Program-made: the position numbers and the translations under genes
Shown here: piece after piece, positions 38,865 through 48,184 of the stretch
Layout: each line of letters starts with the position of its first letter
Position numbering within the stretch: the first letter of the stretch is position 1
Notes under the pieces: model-generated
The model's input: only the letters and a program-made list of their open reading frames with translations
Databases searched by the model: none
Told to the model about the DNA's origin: nothing
Source: JBEVJK01 sp963791325
GTDB taxonomy: Bacteria > Pseudomonadota > Alphaproteobacteria > Rhizobiales > Rhizobiaceae
Assembly (NCBI GenBank): GCA_963791325.1
Contig: CAWBRU010000004.1
Coordinates: forward strand, 62,001 to 126,000
Direction: 5' to 3'
DNA length: 64,000 bases

Positions 38865-38890
38865 GGGGCTGAAGCCCCTATCGTTTTCGT
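38865..38890 (+). terminator. Probable terminator after holC
   Basis: GGGGC-TGAA-GCCCC (38865-38878), then TATCGTTTTCG, 20 bases past the holC stop. The stem is short and the T run interrupted. Confidence 0.45.
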
Positions 38891-38958
38891 CAAGCATTGC
38901 CCTGGGGCCGGATTTTCTGCTCTGTAGGGAACGCCGGCCGTCAGCCTCGGAGCAACCG

Positions 38959-39561
38959 ATGCGCACCTTCTTCCTGCTTCTCCTGCTGGCCGGCCTGGCG
39001 CTCGGCTTCGGCTATCCCGTCGCGGTCGAGCGCTTCGGCAAGGCCGAGATCGGCAGGTATCGCGGCTACGACCGGGCGGGCGGCTACCGGCCCGTCGAGG
39101 TGCCACTGAAGGCCGGCAATGCGCCGGTCGGCGTCGATGTCGAGATGACGGCCACCGGCCCCGCGGTTCCCCATGCCGGCGCGGTGCTCACCCTGGTGGT
39201 CGACCGCGCCGGCCGTTCGGTGCTGGCTGCGCCGCTCGACTTTGCCGCCGGGTCGCCGCGCGAGACCAATCCGCAGAACGGCGAACGGATCTACAGCCAG
39301 TCGGCCGGATCGCTCACCGACATCGACGAGGGCGTCTACCGGTTCCGGCTCGGGCCGGGCGATGCCGAGGACGTGGCTGTCGGCTCGGCCGACATCGTGC
39401 TGCGGGGCGGCGGCCTCGCTTACGACGCGCGCATACCGCCGATCGGCTGGGCGCTATCGGCGCTCGGCTTTGTCGGCCTTGTGCTGGCGGTGCGGCGCCG
39501 CCGGCCGGCGGTGTCGGCCGACCGCCCGCCGCGGCGCTGGGGCCGCGGTGCTGCGCCCTGA
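38959..39561 (+). CDS. Membrane-anchored protein of unknown function
   Basis: 200 residues. An N-terminal hydrophobic segment (MRTFFLLLLLAGLALGFGYP) may be a signal anchor. A periplasmic domain of about 130 residues follows, with VPLKAGNAPVGVDVEM and a beta-rich pattern; next is a second membrane segment (IGWALSALGFVGLVLAV) and a short basic tail. No family recognised. The topology (both ends inside or signal peptide plus C-terminal anchor) and the beta-rich middle resemble small envelope proteins. It stands alone, converging on a methyltransferase gene. Confidence 0.7.
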   Translation: MRTFFLLLLLAGLALGFGYPVAVERFGKAEIGRYRGYDRAGGYRPVEVPLKAGNAPVGVDVEMTATGPAVPHAGAVLTLVVDRAGRSVLAAPLDFAAGSPRETNPQNGERIYSQSAGSLTDIDEGVYRFRLGPGDAEDVAVGSADIVLRGGGLAYDARIPPIGWALSALGFVGLVLAVRRRRPAVSADRPPRRWGRGAAP

Positions 39562-39581
39562 GACTGGAGGGAAAAAGCACC

Positions 39582-40274
39582 CTAGGCTTTGCGGCAGACC
39601 ATCGCGAAGCTGACCGGCCAGCCGAGATAGGGCTGCCATTTCGGCTTGCTGGCCAGCCATTCCTCGTCGATCAGGCACTCGTCGAGCTCGATCAGCGACA
39701 ATCCGGCCGCAGCAGCGGCACGGATGTGGTCGGCGAACAGATGTACGTAGCTCTCGATGGCAACCGCGGCACCGTCCGCGCCGTGGAAATGCGTGGCCAA
39801 CCCGTTCAACAGGAAGAATGGATGATAGCCGATCAGCATGAAAGCATGACCCGGCTGCAGCAGCCGGGCCGCCTCGCGATAAACAGGCCCGAGTTCGGCC
39901 AGGTGCTCGTCGGCCAGCACCAGCGTGACCAGCTGATAGGACGCGGACGGCAGCGGCGTGGCAGCCAGGTCGGCGAGATGCAGCGTGTCATGCGCCCCGC
40001 GCAGCCTGGCGCGCGACAGCATTTCCGGCGTGATATCGACGCCATCGATCCGCCGCACTCCCGCCTGGCGCAGCCAGGCGCCGGTCCGGCCGGTGCCGCA
40101 AGCCAGGTCGGCGGCGCGCTCGACCTTTGCCCAGGCGATCGACGTCAGCCGGGGCAGCAGCGGCCGGTCGAGGCCTTCCGCCACCGTCTCGTCATAGCTC
40201 GGCGCCCAGGCGCCGTAGCCCGCGGCGGCATCGACCACGGGATAGCCGCGGCGATCGAAGCGGCGGGCGTCCAC
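39582..40274 (-). CDS. Class I SAM-dependent methyltransferase
   Basis: 230 residues from a GTG at 40274, with AAGGG 7 bases upstream; further upstream lies the crotonase gene. The SAM site is AADLACGTGRTGAWLRQAG (motif I), followed by RIDGVDITPEMLSRAR (acidic loop) and HLADLAATPLPSASYQLV. The N-terminal YGAWAPSYDETVAE is typical of Methyltransf_11/UbiE-like enzymes. The substrate is unknown. It almost abuts the preceding crotonase gene, so the two may be co-transcribed. Confidence 0.88.
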   Translation of the reverse strand: MDARRFDRRGYPVVDAAAGYGAWAPSYDETVAEGLDRPLLPRLTSIAWAKVERAADLACGTGRTGAWLRQAGVRRIDGVDITPEMLSRARLRGAHDTLHLADLAATPLPSASYQLVTLVLADEHLAELGPVYREAARLLQPGHAFMLIGYHPFFLLNGLATHFHGADGAAVAIESYVHLFADHIRAAAAAGLSLIELDECLIDEEWLASKPKWQPYLGWPVSFAMVCRKA

Positions 40275-40276
40275 GC

Positions 40277-41083
40277 TCAACCCTTGTCGGGCGCGCCGCC
40301 GCGCCCGGCGCCGGCAATGAAGCGGGCGGCGCCCGCCATCCCTTCGGTGCGAAACGTCTCGGCGCTCTGCCATTCCCGGGTCAGCGACTGGGCCGCATCG
40401 AGCGACCATTGGCCGAGCGCCGAGCGGCGATCGGCGCGCAGGCAGGCCTGCGGCAAGCCGGCGAGCTCGTGCGCCAGCGCCAGCGCCTCGGCGAGCGCCT
40501 CACCGTCTGCGCAGACCTTGGTGGCCAGTCCGATTGCCAGGCACTCGTCGGCCTCGACCTTGCGGCCGGTGAGGATCAGATCCAGCGCGCGGCCCTGGCC
40601 GACGATGCGCGGCAGGCGCACGGTGCCCCCATCGATCAGCGGAATGCCCCAGCGGCGGCAGTAGACGCCCATATAGGCCGAGCTTTCCATCACCCGAAGG
40701 TCGCACCACAGCGCCAGCTCCATGCCGCCGGCGACTGCCGGACCGGCGATCGCCGCCACCACCGGCTTGGACAGGGCAAGCCGCGTCGGGCCCATCGGTC
40801 CCTTGCGCGGGTGCTCGGCCGGATCGTCGAAGCTGCCGTCGAGCTCCTGTTCGGCGAACCATTTATCGGTGGCGCTCTCGGCCGCCCATTTGAGGTCGAA
40901 GCCGGCGCTGAACGCGCCGCCCGTCCCGGTGAGCACGGCGACCGCCTGGCTGTCGTCGCGCTCGAACGCCATGAAGGCGTTGAACAGCGAAAGCGCGGTC
41001 TCGGGGTCGACGGCGTTGCGCACCTGCGGCCGGTCGATGGTCACAATGGTAACGGCGTCGTCCTTCTCGACCCTGATTGTCAT
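40277..41083 (-). CDS. Enoyl-CoA hydratase/isomerase (crotonase) family protein
   Basis: 268 residues from MTIRVEKDDAVTIVTIDRP. The oxyanion-hole segments GTGGAFSAGFDLKWAAE and KPVVAAIAGPAVAGGMELAL are clear. The region after the second oxyanion hole reads YCRRWGIPLIDGGTVRLPR; the second catalytic Glu of true hydratases is not obvious (Asp in LIDGG), so the reaction may differ. Its start overlaps the stop of the ABC-F gene by 4 bases. Confidence 0.88.
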   Translation of the reverse strand: MTIRVEKDDAVTIVTIDRPQVRNAVDPETALSLFNAFMAFERDDSQAVAVLTGTGGAFSAGFDLKWAAESATDKWFAEQELDGSFDDPAEHPRKGPMGPTRLALSKPVVAAIAGPAVAGGMELALWCDLRVMESSAYMGVYCRRWGIPLIDGGTVRLPRIVGQGRALDLILTGRKVEADECLAIGLATKVCADGEALAEALALAHELAGLPQACLRADRRSALGQWSLDAAQSLTREWQSAETFRTEGMAGAARFIAGAGRGGAPDKG

Positions 41084-42957
41084 CCGGCGATTCCTTCCTC
41101 GTAGGTCGTTGACAGCGAGAGCCATTTGTCCTCGTGTCCGGCGAGCGCATTGGAGAGGGCGGAGCGCTCCTTGGCAAGCGCCGTGGCGGAAGCTGGATCG
41201 CGTTCATAGAGGGCCGGATCGGCCAGCGCCTGTTCGATGCCCTCGATGCGGATGCGCAGCCGCTCCATCAGCGCCTCGGTGGCGCGGATCTCCTTGGCGA
41301 CCGGCTCGAGGGCCGCCCGCCGCTGCGCCGCATCGCGCCGGCGGTCTGCCTTGGACGCCTTATCGGCCTCGCGCCGCTGGCGCCGGTCGACGGCATCGCC
41401 GGCGATCTCGCGGCGATAATCCGCGAGGTCGCCGTCATAGTTGGCGACCCGCCCATCCTTGACCAGCCACAGCCGATCGGCGGTCGCTTCGATCAGGTGC
41501 GGATCGTGCGAGATCAGGATCACCGCGCCCGAATAATCGTTGAGCGCCTGCACCAGCGCCTCGCGCAAATCGATGTCGAGATGGTTGGTCGGCTCGTCGA
41601 GGATCAATAGATTGGGCCCCCCGAACGCCGCCAGGCCCATCAAGAGCCGGGCCTTCTCGCCGCCCGACAGGTCCTTGGCGGGCGTGCTCATCTTCTCGGT
41701 GGCAAGTCCCATCTGGGCGACCCAGGCCCTGACCTTGGCTTCCGGAGCTCCGGCCATCAGCAGCCGGACATGCTCGATGGCATTTTCCTCCGGCCTGAGA
41801 TCGTCGAGCTGATGCTGGGCAAACATCGCCACTTTCAGCCCGGGGGCGACCGTCATCGTCCCGGCCTCGGGCTTCAGCCGCCCGGCGAGCAGCTTGGCGA
41901 AGGTCGACTTGCCGTTGCCGTTGGCGCCGAGCAAGGCGATGCGGTCGTCCGCGTCGATGCGCAAGGTCAGCTGCCGGAGCACCGGCCTGCCCGGTTCGTA
42001 TCCCGTTGCCACGCCGCTCATGGCAAAGATCGGCGAGGCGGCCGGCTTCACCGGTTCCGGGAAGCGGAACGGCGCCACCGTGTCGTGGATCACCGCAGAG
42101 ATCGGCTTCATGCGCTCGAGCGCTTTCAGGCGCGACTGCGCCTGGCGCGCTTTCGAGGCCTTGGCGCGGAACCGCTCGACGAAGGCCTGCATGTGCTTGC
42201 GCGCCGCTTCCTGCTTGGCGCGCGACTTTTCCTGCAGCGTCTCCTGCTCCTCCTTCTGGCGTTCGAACTGGTCGTAGCCGCCGCGCCAGAAGGTCAGCTT
42301 CTGCTGATCGAGATGGACGATGGAGGAAACCGCGCGGTTGAGCAGGTCACGATCGTGCGAGATGACCAGCACGGTATGCGGATAGCGCCCGAGATAGGTC
42401 TCCAGCCACAATGTGCCTTCCAGGTCGAGATAATTGGTCGGCTCGTCGAGCAGCAGCAGATCGGGCTGCGCAAACAGCACCGACGCCAGCGCCACCCGCA
42501 TCCGCCAGCCGCCGGAGAAGGAAGCTGCCGGACGCAGCTGCGCGGCGGCGTCGAAGCCCAACCCGGCGAGGATCGTCGCCGCCCGCGCCTCGGCTGAGTG
42601 GGCGTCGATGTCGGCAAGCCGCATGTGGATCTCGCTGATCCGCTCCGGATCGGCGGTCGTGGCTTCCTCGGCGAGCAAAGCGGCGCGTTCCTGGTCGGCC
42701 TTGAGCACGATCTCGATCAGCGGCTCGTCGGTGCCGGGAGCCTCCTGGGCGACTTGGCCGATTCGGGTCGTCTTCGGGAAAGAGATCGACCCGGTCTCCG
42801 CCGCAAGCTCGCCGCTGATGGCGCGAAACAGGGTGGTCTTGCCGGTTCCGTTGCGTCCGACCAGGCCCGCTTTGGTGCCGGCCGGCAGCGTAAGCGAGGT
42901 GTGGTCGAGCAAAAGCCGCCCGGCAATGCGCAACGAAAGGTCGTTGATGATCAGCAT
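41080..42957 (-). CDS. ABC-F family ATP-binding protein (Uup/YheS type)
   Basis: 625 residues from MLIINDLSLRIAGRLLLDH; the frame stays open to 43206 but overlaps another small ORF. Two ABC domains in one chain without membrane segments: Walker A GLVGRNGTGKTTLF and ALLGANGNGKSTFA, signatures FSGGWRMR and LSGGEKARL, and Walker B LLLDEPTNYLDLEG and LILDEPTNHLDIDL. The linker is charged (KEEQETLQEKSRAKQEAARK), and the C-terminus has a coiled-coil extension. ABC-F proteins act on the ribosome. Confidence 0.93.
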   Translation of the reverse strand: MLIINDLSLRIAGRLLLDHTSLTLPAGTKAGLVGRNGTGKTTLFRAISGELAAETGSISFPKTTRIGQVAQEAPGTDEPLIEIVLKADQERAALLAEEATTADPERISEIHMRLADIDAHSAEARAATILAGLGFDAAAQLRPAASFSGGWRMRVALASVLFAQPDLLLLDEPTNYLDLEGTLWLETYLGRYPHTVLVISHDRDLLNRAVSSIVHLDQQKLTFWRGGYDQFERQKEEQETLQEKSRAKQEAARKHMQAFVERFRAKASKARQAQSRLKALERMKPISAVIHDTVAPFRFPEPVKPAASPIFAMSGVATGYEPGRPVLRQLTLRIDADDRIALLGANGNGKSTFAKLLAGRLKPEAGTMTVAPGLKVAMFAQHQLDDLRPEENAIEHVRLLMAGAPEAKVRAWVAQMGLATEKMSTPAKDLSGGEKARLLMGLAAFGGPNLLILDEPTNHLDIDLREALVQALNDYSGAVILISHDPHLIEATADRLWLVKDGRVANYDGDLADYRREIAGDAVDRRQRREADKASKADRRRDAAQRRAALEPVAKEIRATEALMERLRIRIEGIEQALADPALYERDPASATALAKERSALSNALAGHEDKWLSLSTTYEEGIAG

Positions 42958-43063
42958 GGCGCCGGGCGTTGTGGCCGACCCGGCCGGGGATGGCAAGTCC
43001 TCCCCGACAGCGGAACGGCCCGCCGAAGCGGGCTGCCGGGATCTGCCGCTCGGCCTGCGGCTG

Positions 43064-43180
43064 TCAGCCGCGCAAAACCGCGCAGAGCGCCACCAGACCG
43101 GTGTCGTAGCCGTCGGAATTGGCGAGCACGTCGGCGCAGCGCTTCTTGATGATCGCCAACTTCTTGCTGTTGGCGGGCAT
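43064..43180 (-). CDS. Small 38-residue protein, unrecognised
   Basis: Minus-strand ATG at 43180, TGA at 43064. The peptide starts MPANSKKLAIIKKRCADVL, continues ANSDGYDTGLVALCAVLRG and has two cysteines. Composition and codon use look like a real small protein rather than a GC artefact: the Lys/Ile-rich start is unusual for random frames at this GC. It ends 106 bases before the ABC-F start on the same strand. No family recognised. Confidence 0.5.
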   Translation of the reverse strand: MPANSKKLAIIKKRCADVLANSDGYDTGLVALCAVLRG

Positions 43181-43231
43181 GCGAGCACGCGACGGATTTG
43201 CAACAAAGCCCTGCTGAGCAGGCTGGGTCTG

Positions 43232-43744
43232 TCAGGCGTAAAGCCGTCCTTCCTCGGTGCGTTGGAAGGCGATGAGATCCAGCTGAACCGACGCTTGTCC
43301 GAGGCTTGTCAGAATCGTATGAGCCTGACCTCTATGATGTGTCTGATGATTGAACAGGTGGTCGAGCGCCGGCGCCAGCCGCTGCGAGATGGTGCGGTAG
43401 TCGGAAACGGTCATATAGGTGAAGCGGCCGTCGAGCGCCGCCTCGTCGAGGCTGCCGATGAACTCGCCGATGCGCAGATCCTCGGCCTCGCGCGCCGTGC
43501 GCAGCCGAGCAAGGTCGCCGAACAGGATGGCGTCGAGGCTGTTCGGGGTCTCGCCCTGTCCGGTGAAGCGCTTCATCCAGATCCGATCCGTCGCCAGCAG
43601 ATGGTTGAGGGTGCCATGCATGGAGCGGAAGAAGGCGCCGACGTCGCGGCGATAGTCTTCGTCGGAAAGCTCGGCGGCCGCGTCATAGATGCGAGCGTTG
43701 GCCCAGCGGTTATAGGCCGCAAACATCATGAAATGCTTCTTCAT
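43232..43744 (-). CDS. DinB family protein
   Basis: 170 residues from MKKHFMMFAAYNRWANARIYD. DinB four-helix proteins bind a metal with three histidines; candidates here lie in MHGTLNHLLATDRIW and LFNHQTHHRGQAHTIL. The gene family includes DNA-damage-inducible and thiol-transferase members. A start at 43771 (MPPMHHALAMKK) is also possible. No operon partner apart from the small ORF downstream. Confidence 0.9.
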   Translation of the reverse strand: MKKHFMMFAAYNRWANARIYDAAAELSDEDYRRDVGAFFRSMHGTLNHLLATDRIWMKRFTGQGETPNSLDAILFGDLARLRTAREAEDLRIGEFIGSLDEAALDGRFTYMTVSDYRTISQRLAPALDHLFNHQTHHRGQAHTILTSLGQASVQLDLIAFQRTEEGRLYA

Positions 43745-43975
43745 GGCGAGGGCGTGGTGCATCGGCGGCATGTCTTTGTGTTGAGCGACCGAGAGCCAGA
43801 CCTCTCGGCGCGCCGCTTGTCAATGCCATTCTCGTGACGGACGCGTCGCGGTAAGGCCGCGCCCGGCCCGCGGAAGCGGCGGCGAAAAAGCGCGGCACGG
43901 ACCGGGTTCCGTCGGCGGCGAATTTGCTTTAAACAGCGCCACCTGCTTGTCCCCCATCCCCCTAAAGAGGAAATC

Positions 43976-44398
43976 ATGGCGATCGAACGCACCTTCTCGA
44001 TGATCAAGCCCGACGCCACGCGGCGCAACCTGACCGGCGCCATCACCAAGATGCTTGAAGATGCCGGGCTGCGCGTCATCGCCTCCCGCCGCGTCTGGAT
44101 GAGCCGGCGCGAGGCGGAGGGCTTCTATGCCGTGCACAAGGAGCGGCCGTTCTTCGGGGAGCTCGTCGAATTCATGTCGTCGGGGCCGACGGTGGTGCAG
44201 GTACTCGAAGGCGAGAATGCGATTGCCAAGAACCGCGAGGTGATGGGCGCGACCAACCCGGCCAATGCGGATCAGGGCACCATCCGCAAGGTCCATGCAT
44301 TGTCGATCGGTGAGAATTCGGTGCACGGCTCCGACGCACCGGAGACGGCGCGCGATGAGATCCGCTACTGGTTCTCCGACACCGAGATCGTCGGCTGA
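43976..44398 (+). CDS. ndk: Nucleoside diphosphate kinase
   Basis: 140 residues. It exchanges the terminal phosphate between nucleoside tri- and diphosphates through a phosphohistidine. The start MAIERTFSMIKPDATRRN and the active-site IGENSVHGSDAPETA (His117) are intact. The ribosome binding site is AAAGAGGAAATC before the ATG. The end of the gene overlaps a small convergent gene by 34 bases. Confidence 0.97.
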   Translation: MAIERTFSMIKPDATRRNLTGAITKMLEDAGLRVIASRRVWMSRREAEGFYAVHKERPFFGELVEFMSSGPTVVQVLEGENAIAKNREVMGATNPANADQGTIRKVHALSIGENSVHGSDAPETARDEIRYWFSDTEIVG

Positions 44399-44566
44399 TC
44401 GCTGCGCTCGGCGCTGCCAGGCAGATCGTCGAGAAGCCGGTGAAAGGCGGCATTGCGGCAGTCCGACCGATCCTTGTCGGCCGTCGCGGCCGCCGGCATC
44501 GCCAAAAGCCCGACGACGAGCGGGGCAACGCCGAAGACGAACAGTTGGGCGAATTGGTCCAGCATG
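44365..44566 (-). CDS. Small secreted or membrane protein, unrecognised
   Basis: 66 residues from MLDQFAQLFVFGVAPLVVG, with a very good ribosome binding site (GGAGGGATATC before ATG). The first 28 residues form a hydrophobic segment with an AXA-like end (AMPAAATADKDR), so it may be a secreted peptide. The remaining 40 residues are polar with one cysteine. Its 3' end overlaps the 3' end of ndk on the other strand. Not recognised. Confidence 0.5.
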
Positions 44567-44644
44567 ATATCCCTCCGGCGCTTGCCTCGTGACGCAAAGG
44601 GAGCCAGCCGAATACGGTCGTTCCGTGACCAAGGGCAGGCACTT

Positions 44645-45118
44645 TCAAGGAACTTGCCAGCGTGCCAGGGCCTCTTCGTCGTCGGCCTTGGCGGCCACCC
44701 AGTCACCGCTGTCGCCGCCGCGGCGCTCCTCTTTCTTCCAGAACGGCGCCCGCGATTTGAGGTAATCCATGAGGAAGCTCGCCGCCTCGAACGCCGCCCG
44801 GCGGTGAGCCGCCGCGGTGACCACCAGCACGATGCGCTCGCCCGGGCAGATGCGGCCGTAGCGATGGATGACGGTGAGGCCGGAAAGCTTCCAGCGCGCC
44901 AGCGCCGTACCGGCGATGCGCTCGATCTCGGCCTCGGCCATGCCGGGGTAGTGCTCGAGCTCGAGTGCCGCCAACGTGCCGGCCTCGTCGCGGCAGAGAC
45001 CGCTGAAGCTGACGACCGCGCCGATGTCGGTACGCCCGGCCGTCAGTTGCTCGATCTCGGCCGCGGTGTCGAAATCGTCATGCTGGACCCGGATGGCCGG
45101 GACCGGGACGGCGTCCAC
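44645..45118 (-). CDS. moaE: Molybdopterin synthase catalytic subunit
   Basis: 157 residues. MoaE with MoaD inserts sulfur into precursor Z to make molybdopterin. Motifs: VSFSGLCRDE, LELEHYPGMAEAEI, VIHRYGRICPGERIVLV, and DYLKSRAPFWKKE with the catalytic lysine. It follows moaD by 3 bases. A molybdopterin enzyme is encoded at 53.1 kb. Confidence 0.95.
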   Translation of the reverse strand: MDAVPVPAIRVQHDDFDTAAEIEQLTAGRTDIGAVVSFSGLCRDEAGTLAALELEHYPGMAEAEIERIAGTALARWKLSGLTVIHRYGRICPGERIVLVVTAAAHRRAAFEAASFLMDYLKSRAPFWKKEERRGGDSGDWVAAKADDEEALARWQVP

Positions 45119-45121
45119 CGC

Positions 45122-45373
45122 TCAGCCCCCCGTCATCGGCGGAAACAGCGCGACCTCGCCGGCGCCGGCGAGCGCGGCGCTGTGCTCGACATGCCGGCGG
45201 TCGAGCGCCACGCGGATCGCCTTCGGATGGGCGAGCGCATGCTCATAGCCGCCGCCGCGCGCCTTCAGCCAGCCGATCAGATCGGCGACGGTCTCGACTC
45301 CGGCGGGCGGCGAAAGCTCTTCCTCGGCCTTGCCGATCCGTTCGCGCACCCAGGCGAAATAGACGAGCTTCAT
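45122..45373 (-). CDS. moaD: Molybdopterin synthase sulfur-carrier subunit
   Basis: 83 residues, ubiquitin-like. MKLVYFAWVRERIGKAEEEL at the start and the C-terminal Gly-Gly (ALFPPMTGG) that is adenylated and thiocarboxylated. It lies between pgsA (4-base gap) and moaE (3-base gap), the conserved uvrC-pgsA-moaD-moaE run. Confidence 0.95.
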   Translation of the reverse strand: MKLVYFAWVRERIGKAEEELSPPAGVETVADLIGWLKARGGGYEHALAHPKAIRVALDRRHVEHSAALAGAGEVALFPPMTGG

Positions 45374-45377
45374 GGCG

Positions 45378-45968
45378 CTACTCGTCGATGATGTGCTTCA
45401 CCCCGGCGCGGAAATAGTCGTAGCCGGTGTAGAGCGTCACGATCGCTGAAATCCACAGCAGTGCAATGCCGGTTTCGGTCGCGTAGCTGAGATGCTTGTC
45501 GAGCGCTGGGCCGGCCAAAAGCACGGCGATGGCGACCATTTGGATCGTCGTCTTCCATTTGGCCAGCTTGGTCACCGGCACGCTGACCTTGAGCTCGGCC
45601 AGATATTCGCGCAGCCCGGAGACGAGGATTTCGCGGCACAGGATGATGATCGCCGCCCACAGCGTCCAGCCGGCGATGGTCCGGTCGGTGTCGGCGGCGA
45701 GCAGCAGCAGGCAGGTCGCGACCAGCAATTTGTCGGCGATCGGGTCGAGCATCCGGCCGATGTTGGAGGTCTGCTGCCAGGCGCGTGCCAGGTAGCCGTC
45801 GAAATAGTCGGTGATGCTGGCGGCCACGAAAATCAACAATGCCGACCAGCGCGCAAAATCGCTCGATTTCAGCCGCCCCTCGAGAAAAAAGCACAGCACG
45901 ACGAGCGGCACGGCCAGGATCCGGCCATAGGTCAGCATGTTCGGAAGGTTGAAGGCGCGTCTTGCCAT
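45378..45968 (-). CDS. pgsA: CDP-diacylglycerol--glycerol-3-phosphate 3-phosphatidyltransferase
   Basis: 196 residues from MARRAFNLPNMLTYGRILA; starts at 45980 or 46001 (TTG) are possible but less like relatives. First committed step of phosphatidylglycerol and cardiolipin synthesis. The signature reads ASITDYFDGYLARAWQQTSN with GRMLDPIADKLL, and four or more membrane segments are present. It follows uvrC by 104 bases. Confidence 0.94.
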   Translation of the reverse strand: MARRAFNLPNMLTYGRILAVPLVVLCFFLEGRLKSSDFARWSALLIFVAASITDYFDGYLARAWQQTSNIGRMLDPIADKLLVATCLLLLAADTDRTIAGWTLWAAIIILCREILVSGLREYLAELKVSVPVTKLAKWKTTIQMVAIAVLLAGPALDKHLSYATETGIALLWISAIVTLYTGYDYFRAGVKHIIDE

Positions 45969-46072
45969 GCGGGAAGCCATTCGAGTGGGTTGACTAGTCA
46001 AAACAGAACGCAGGGCCGCCGGTCAATCGCCGCTGCCCCGTGGAACACCCTAAATTCGCGCCGCCGGACCGG

Positions 46073-48184
46073 TCAGCCGCTTTCGTGGAAGTGGTTGTAG
46101 ATCTGCCGGGCAATCGATTCGGAGATGCCGTCCACGGCCCGCAGGTCTTCGACCGCCGCCCGGCTGACCGCCTTGGCGGTGCCGAAATGCATGAGCAGCG
46201 CCCGCTTGCGGGTGGGCCCGATGCCGCCGATCTCGTCGAGCGGGTTCTTGACCATCTCCTTCTTGCGGCGCACGCGGTGCGAGCCGATGGCGAAGCGATG
46301 CGCCTCGTCGCGCAGCCGCTGGACGAAATAGAGCACGGGATCGCGCACCGGCAGCGTGAACGGCTGCCGCCCGGCCATGAAGAAGCGTTCGCGGCCGGCC
46401 TCGCGGTCGACCCCCTTGGCCACGCCGATCGCCGTCACCATGCCGGCAATGCCGAGCTCCTCCAGGATCCCCGCAACCGCCGACATCTGACCCTGGCCGC
46501 CGTCGATCAGGATCACCTCGGGCCAGGCGGGGAAGGCGGTGGGATCCGCGTCGGCCTCGGCAGGCCGCCGGCATTGTCGGCTGCGCCGGCGGCCGGGGTG
46601 CCGTGCTCCTTGACCAGCCGCGAAAAGCGCCGCTGCATGACCTCGCGCATCATGCCGAAATCGTCACCGGGGGTGATCTCGGGCGAGCGGATGTTGAACT
46701 TGCGGTACTGGTTCTTCACGAAGCCTTCCGGACCGGCGACGATCATCGCGCCGACCGCGTTGGTGCCCATGATGTGGGAATTGTCGAACACTTCGATGCG
46801 CCGTGGCGTGGCGGCGAGGCCGAAGGTGGCGGCGAACCCGGCCAGCAGCCGCGCCTGCGTCGAGGTTTCGGCCAGCCGGCGGCCGAGCGCCTCGCGGGCG
46901 TTCTGCAGCGCATGCTCGATCAGGTCGCGCTTCTCGCCGCGCTGCGCCACGCTCACCGTCACCCGGTGACCGGCGCGCGTCGACAGCGCCTCGGCGAGCA
47001 GCTCCTGGTCCTCCACCGGGGCGGACAGCAGGATCAGCCGCGGACACGGCTTGTCGTCGTAGAACTGGGCCAGGAACGAGCCGAGCACCTCGCCGGGCTC
47101 AAGCGCCGGGTCGGCCTTGGGGAAATAGGCGCGGTTGCCCCAGTTCTGGCCGGTGCGGAAAAAGAACACCTGGATGCAGGTCTGGCCGCCTTCCTGATGG
47201 ATGGCGAAGACGTCGGCCTCGTCGGTCGATTGCGGGTTGATGCCCTGGTGGCCCTGGACGTGCGACAGCGCCGCCAGCCGGTCGCGATAGATCGCGGCGC
47301 GCTCGAAATCGAGGTCTTCCGAGGCCGCCTGCATGGCGGCAGAAATCTCGTTCTTTACCTTCAAGCTGCGGCCCGACAGGAAATCGCGGGCGTCGCCGAC
47401 CAGGGCGTCATATCCAGCCGGGCTGATCTCGCCCGTGCACGGACCCGAGCAGCGCTTGATCTGATAGAGCAGGCAGGGCCGCGTCCGGGTTTCGAACACC
47501 GAATCGGTGCAGGTCCGCAGCAGAAAGGCGCGCTGCAGTGAATTGATCGTCCGCCCGACCGCGCCGGCCGACGCGAACGGGCCGAAATAGTCGCCCTTGC
47601 GGGATCGCGCGCCGCGGTGCTTGAAGATCGCCGGGCGAAGGATGATCGCCGGTCAGCAGAATATAGGGGAATGATTTGTCGTCGCGCAGCAGCACGTTGA
47701 AGCGCGGCCGCAGGCGCTTGATCAGGTTGGCTTCGAGCAGCAGCGCTTCGGTTTCGGTGCGGGTGACGACGAACTCCATGGTCGCGGTGTCGCGCACCAT
47801 GCGGCCGATGCGCAGCGTGTGGAAACGGCCATGCGCATAGTTGGTCACCCGCTTCTTCAGGTTGCGGGCCTTGCCGACATAGAGCACGTCGCCGGCGGCG
47901 TTGAGCATCCGGTAGACGCCCGGCGCGTTGGGCAGCCGCCGCGACAGCGCCTGGATCACCTCGGCGCCGAGCTTGCCGCCGGCGTCGTTGACCTCGCTCT
48001 CCCAGTCGATGCTGACGAACGGCAAGGCAGGATCGTGAGCCGCGCCGGCCTCCGCCTCGACAGGCGCCAGATCGTCGGCCGCGGTTTCCTCGTCGTCATA
48101 TTCGTCGCCCGGCACGTAGCCGGCGATGTCGTCGTCGGGCGGGGTGTGGCGCTCGCCGGACTCGGGGTTGGTCTCGGTGCTCAT
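46073..48184 (-). pseudogene. uvrC: Excinuclease ABC subunit C with two frameshifts
   Basis: UvrC makes both incisions in nucleotide excision repair. Frame 1 (48184 to about 47634) gives an acidic N-terminal extension, then the GIY-YIG domain (NAPGVYRMLNAAGDVLYVGK, KRLRPRFNVLLRDDKSFPYI). An extra base near 47634 moves the frame, where FETRTRPCLLYQIKRCSGPC, the UVR-type region and the RNase H-like domain (IEVFDNSHIMGTNAVGAMIV) follow. A second shift near 46565 leads to the last part with VILIDGGQGQMSAVAGILEE and the helix-hairpin-helix (GIGPTRKRALLMHFGT). All domains and motifs are present, so sequencing error or a recent mutation is likely. It precedes pgsA. Confidence 0.88.
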
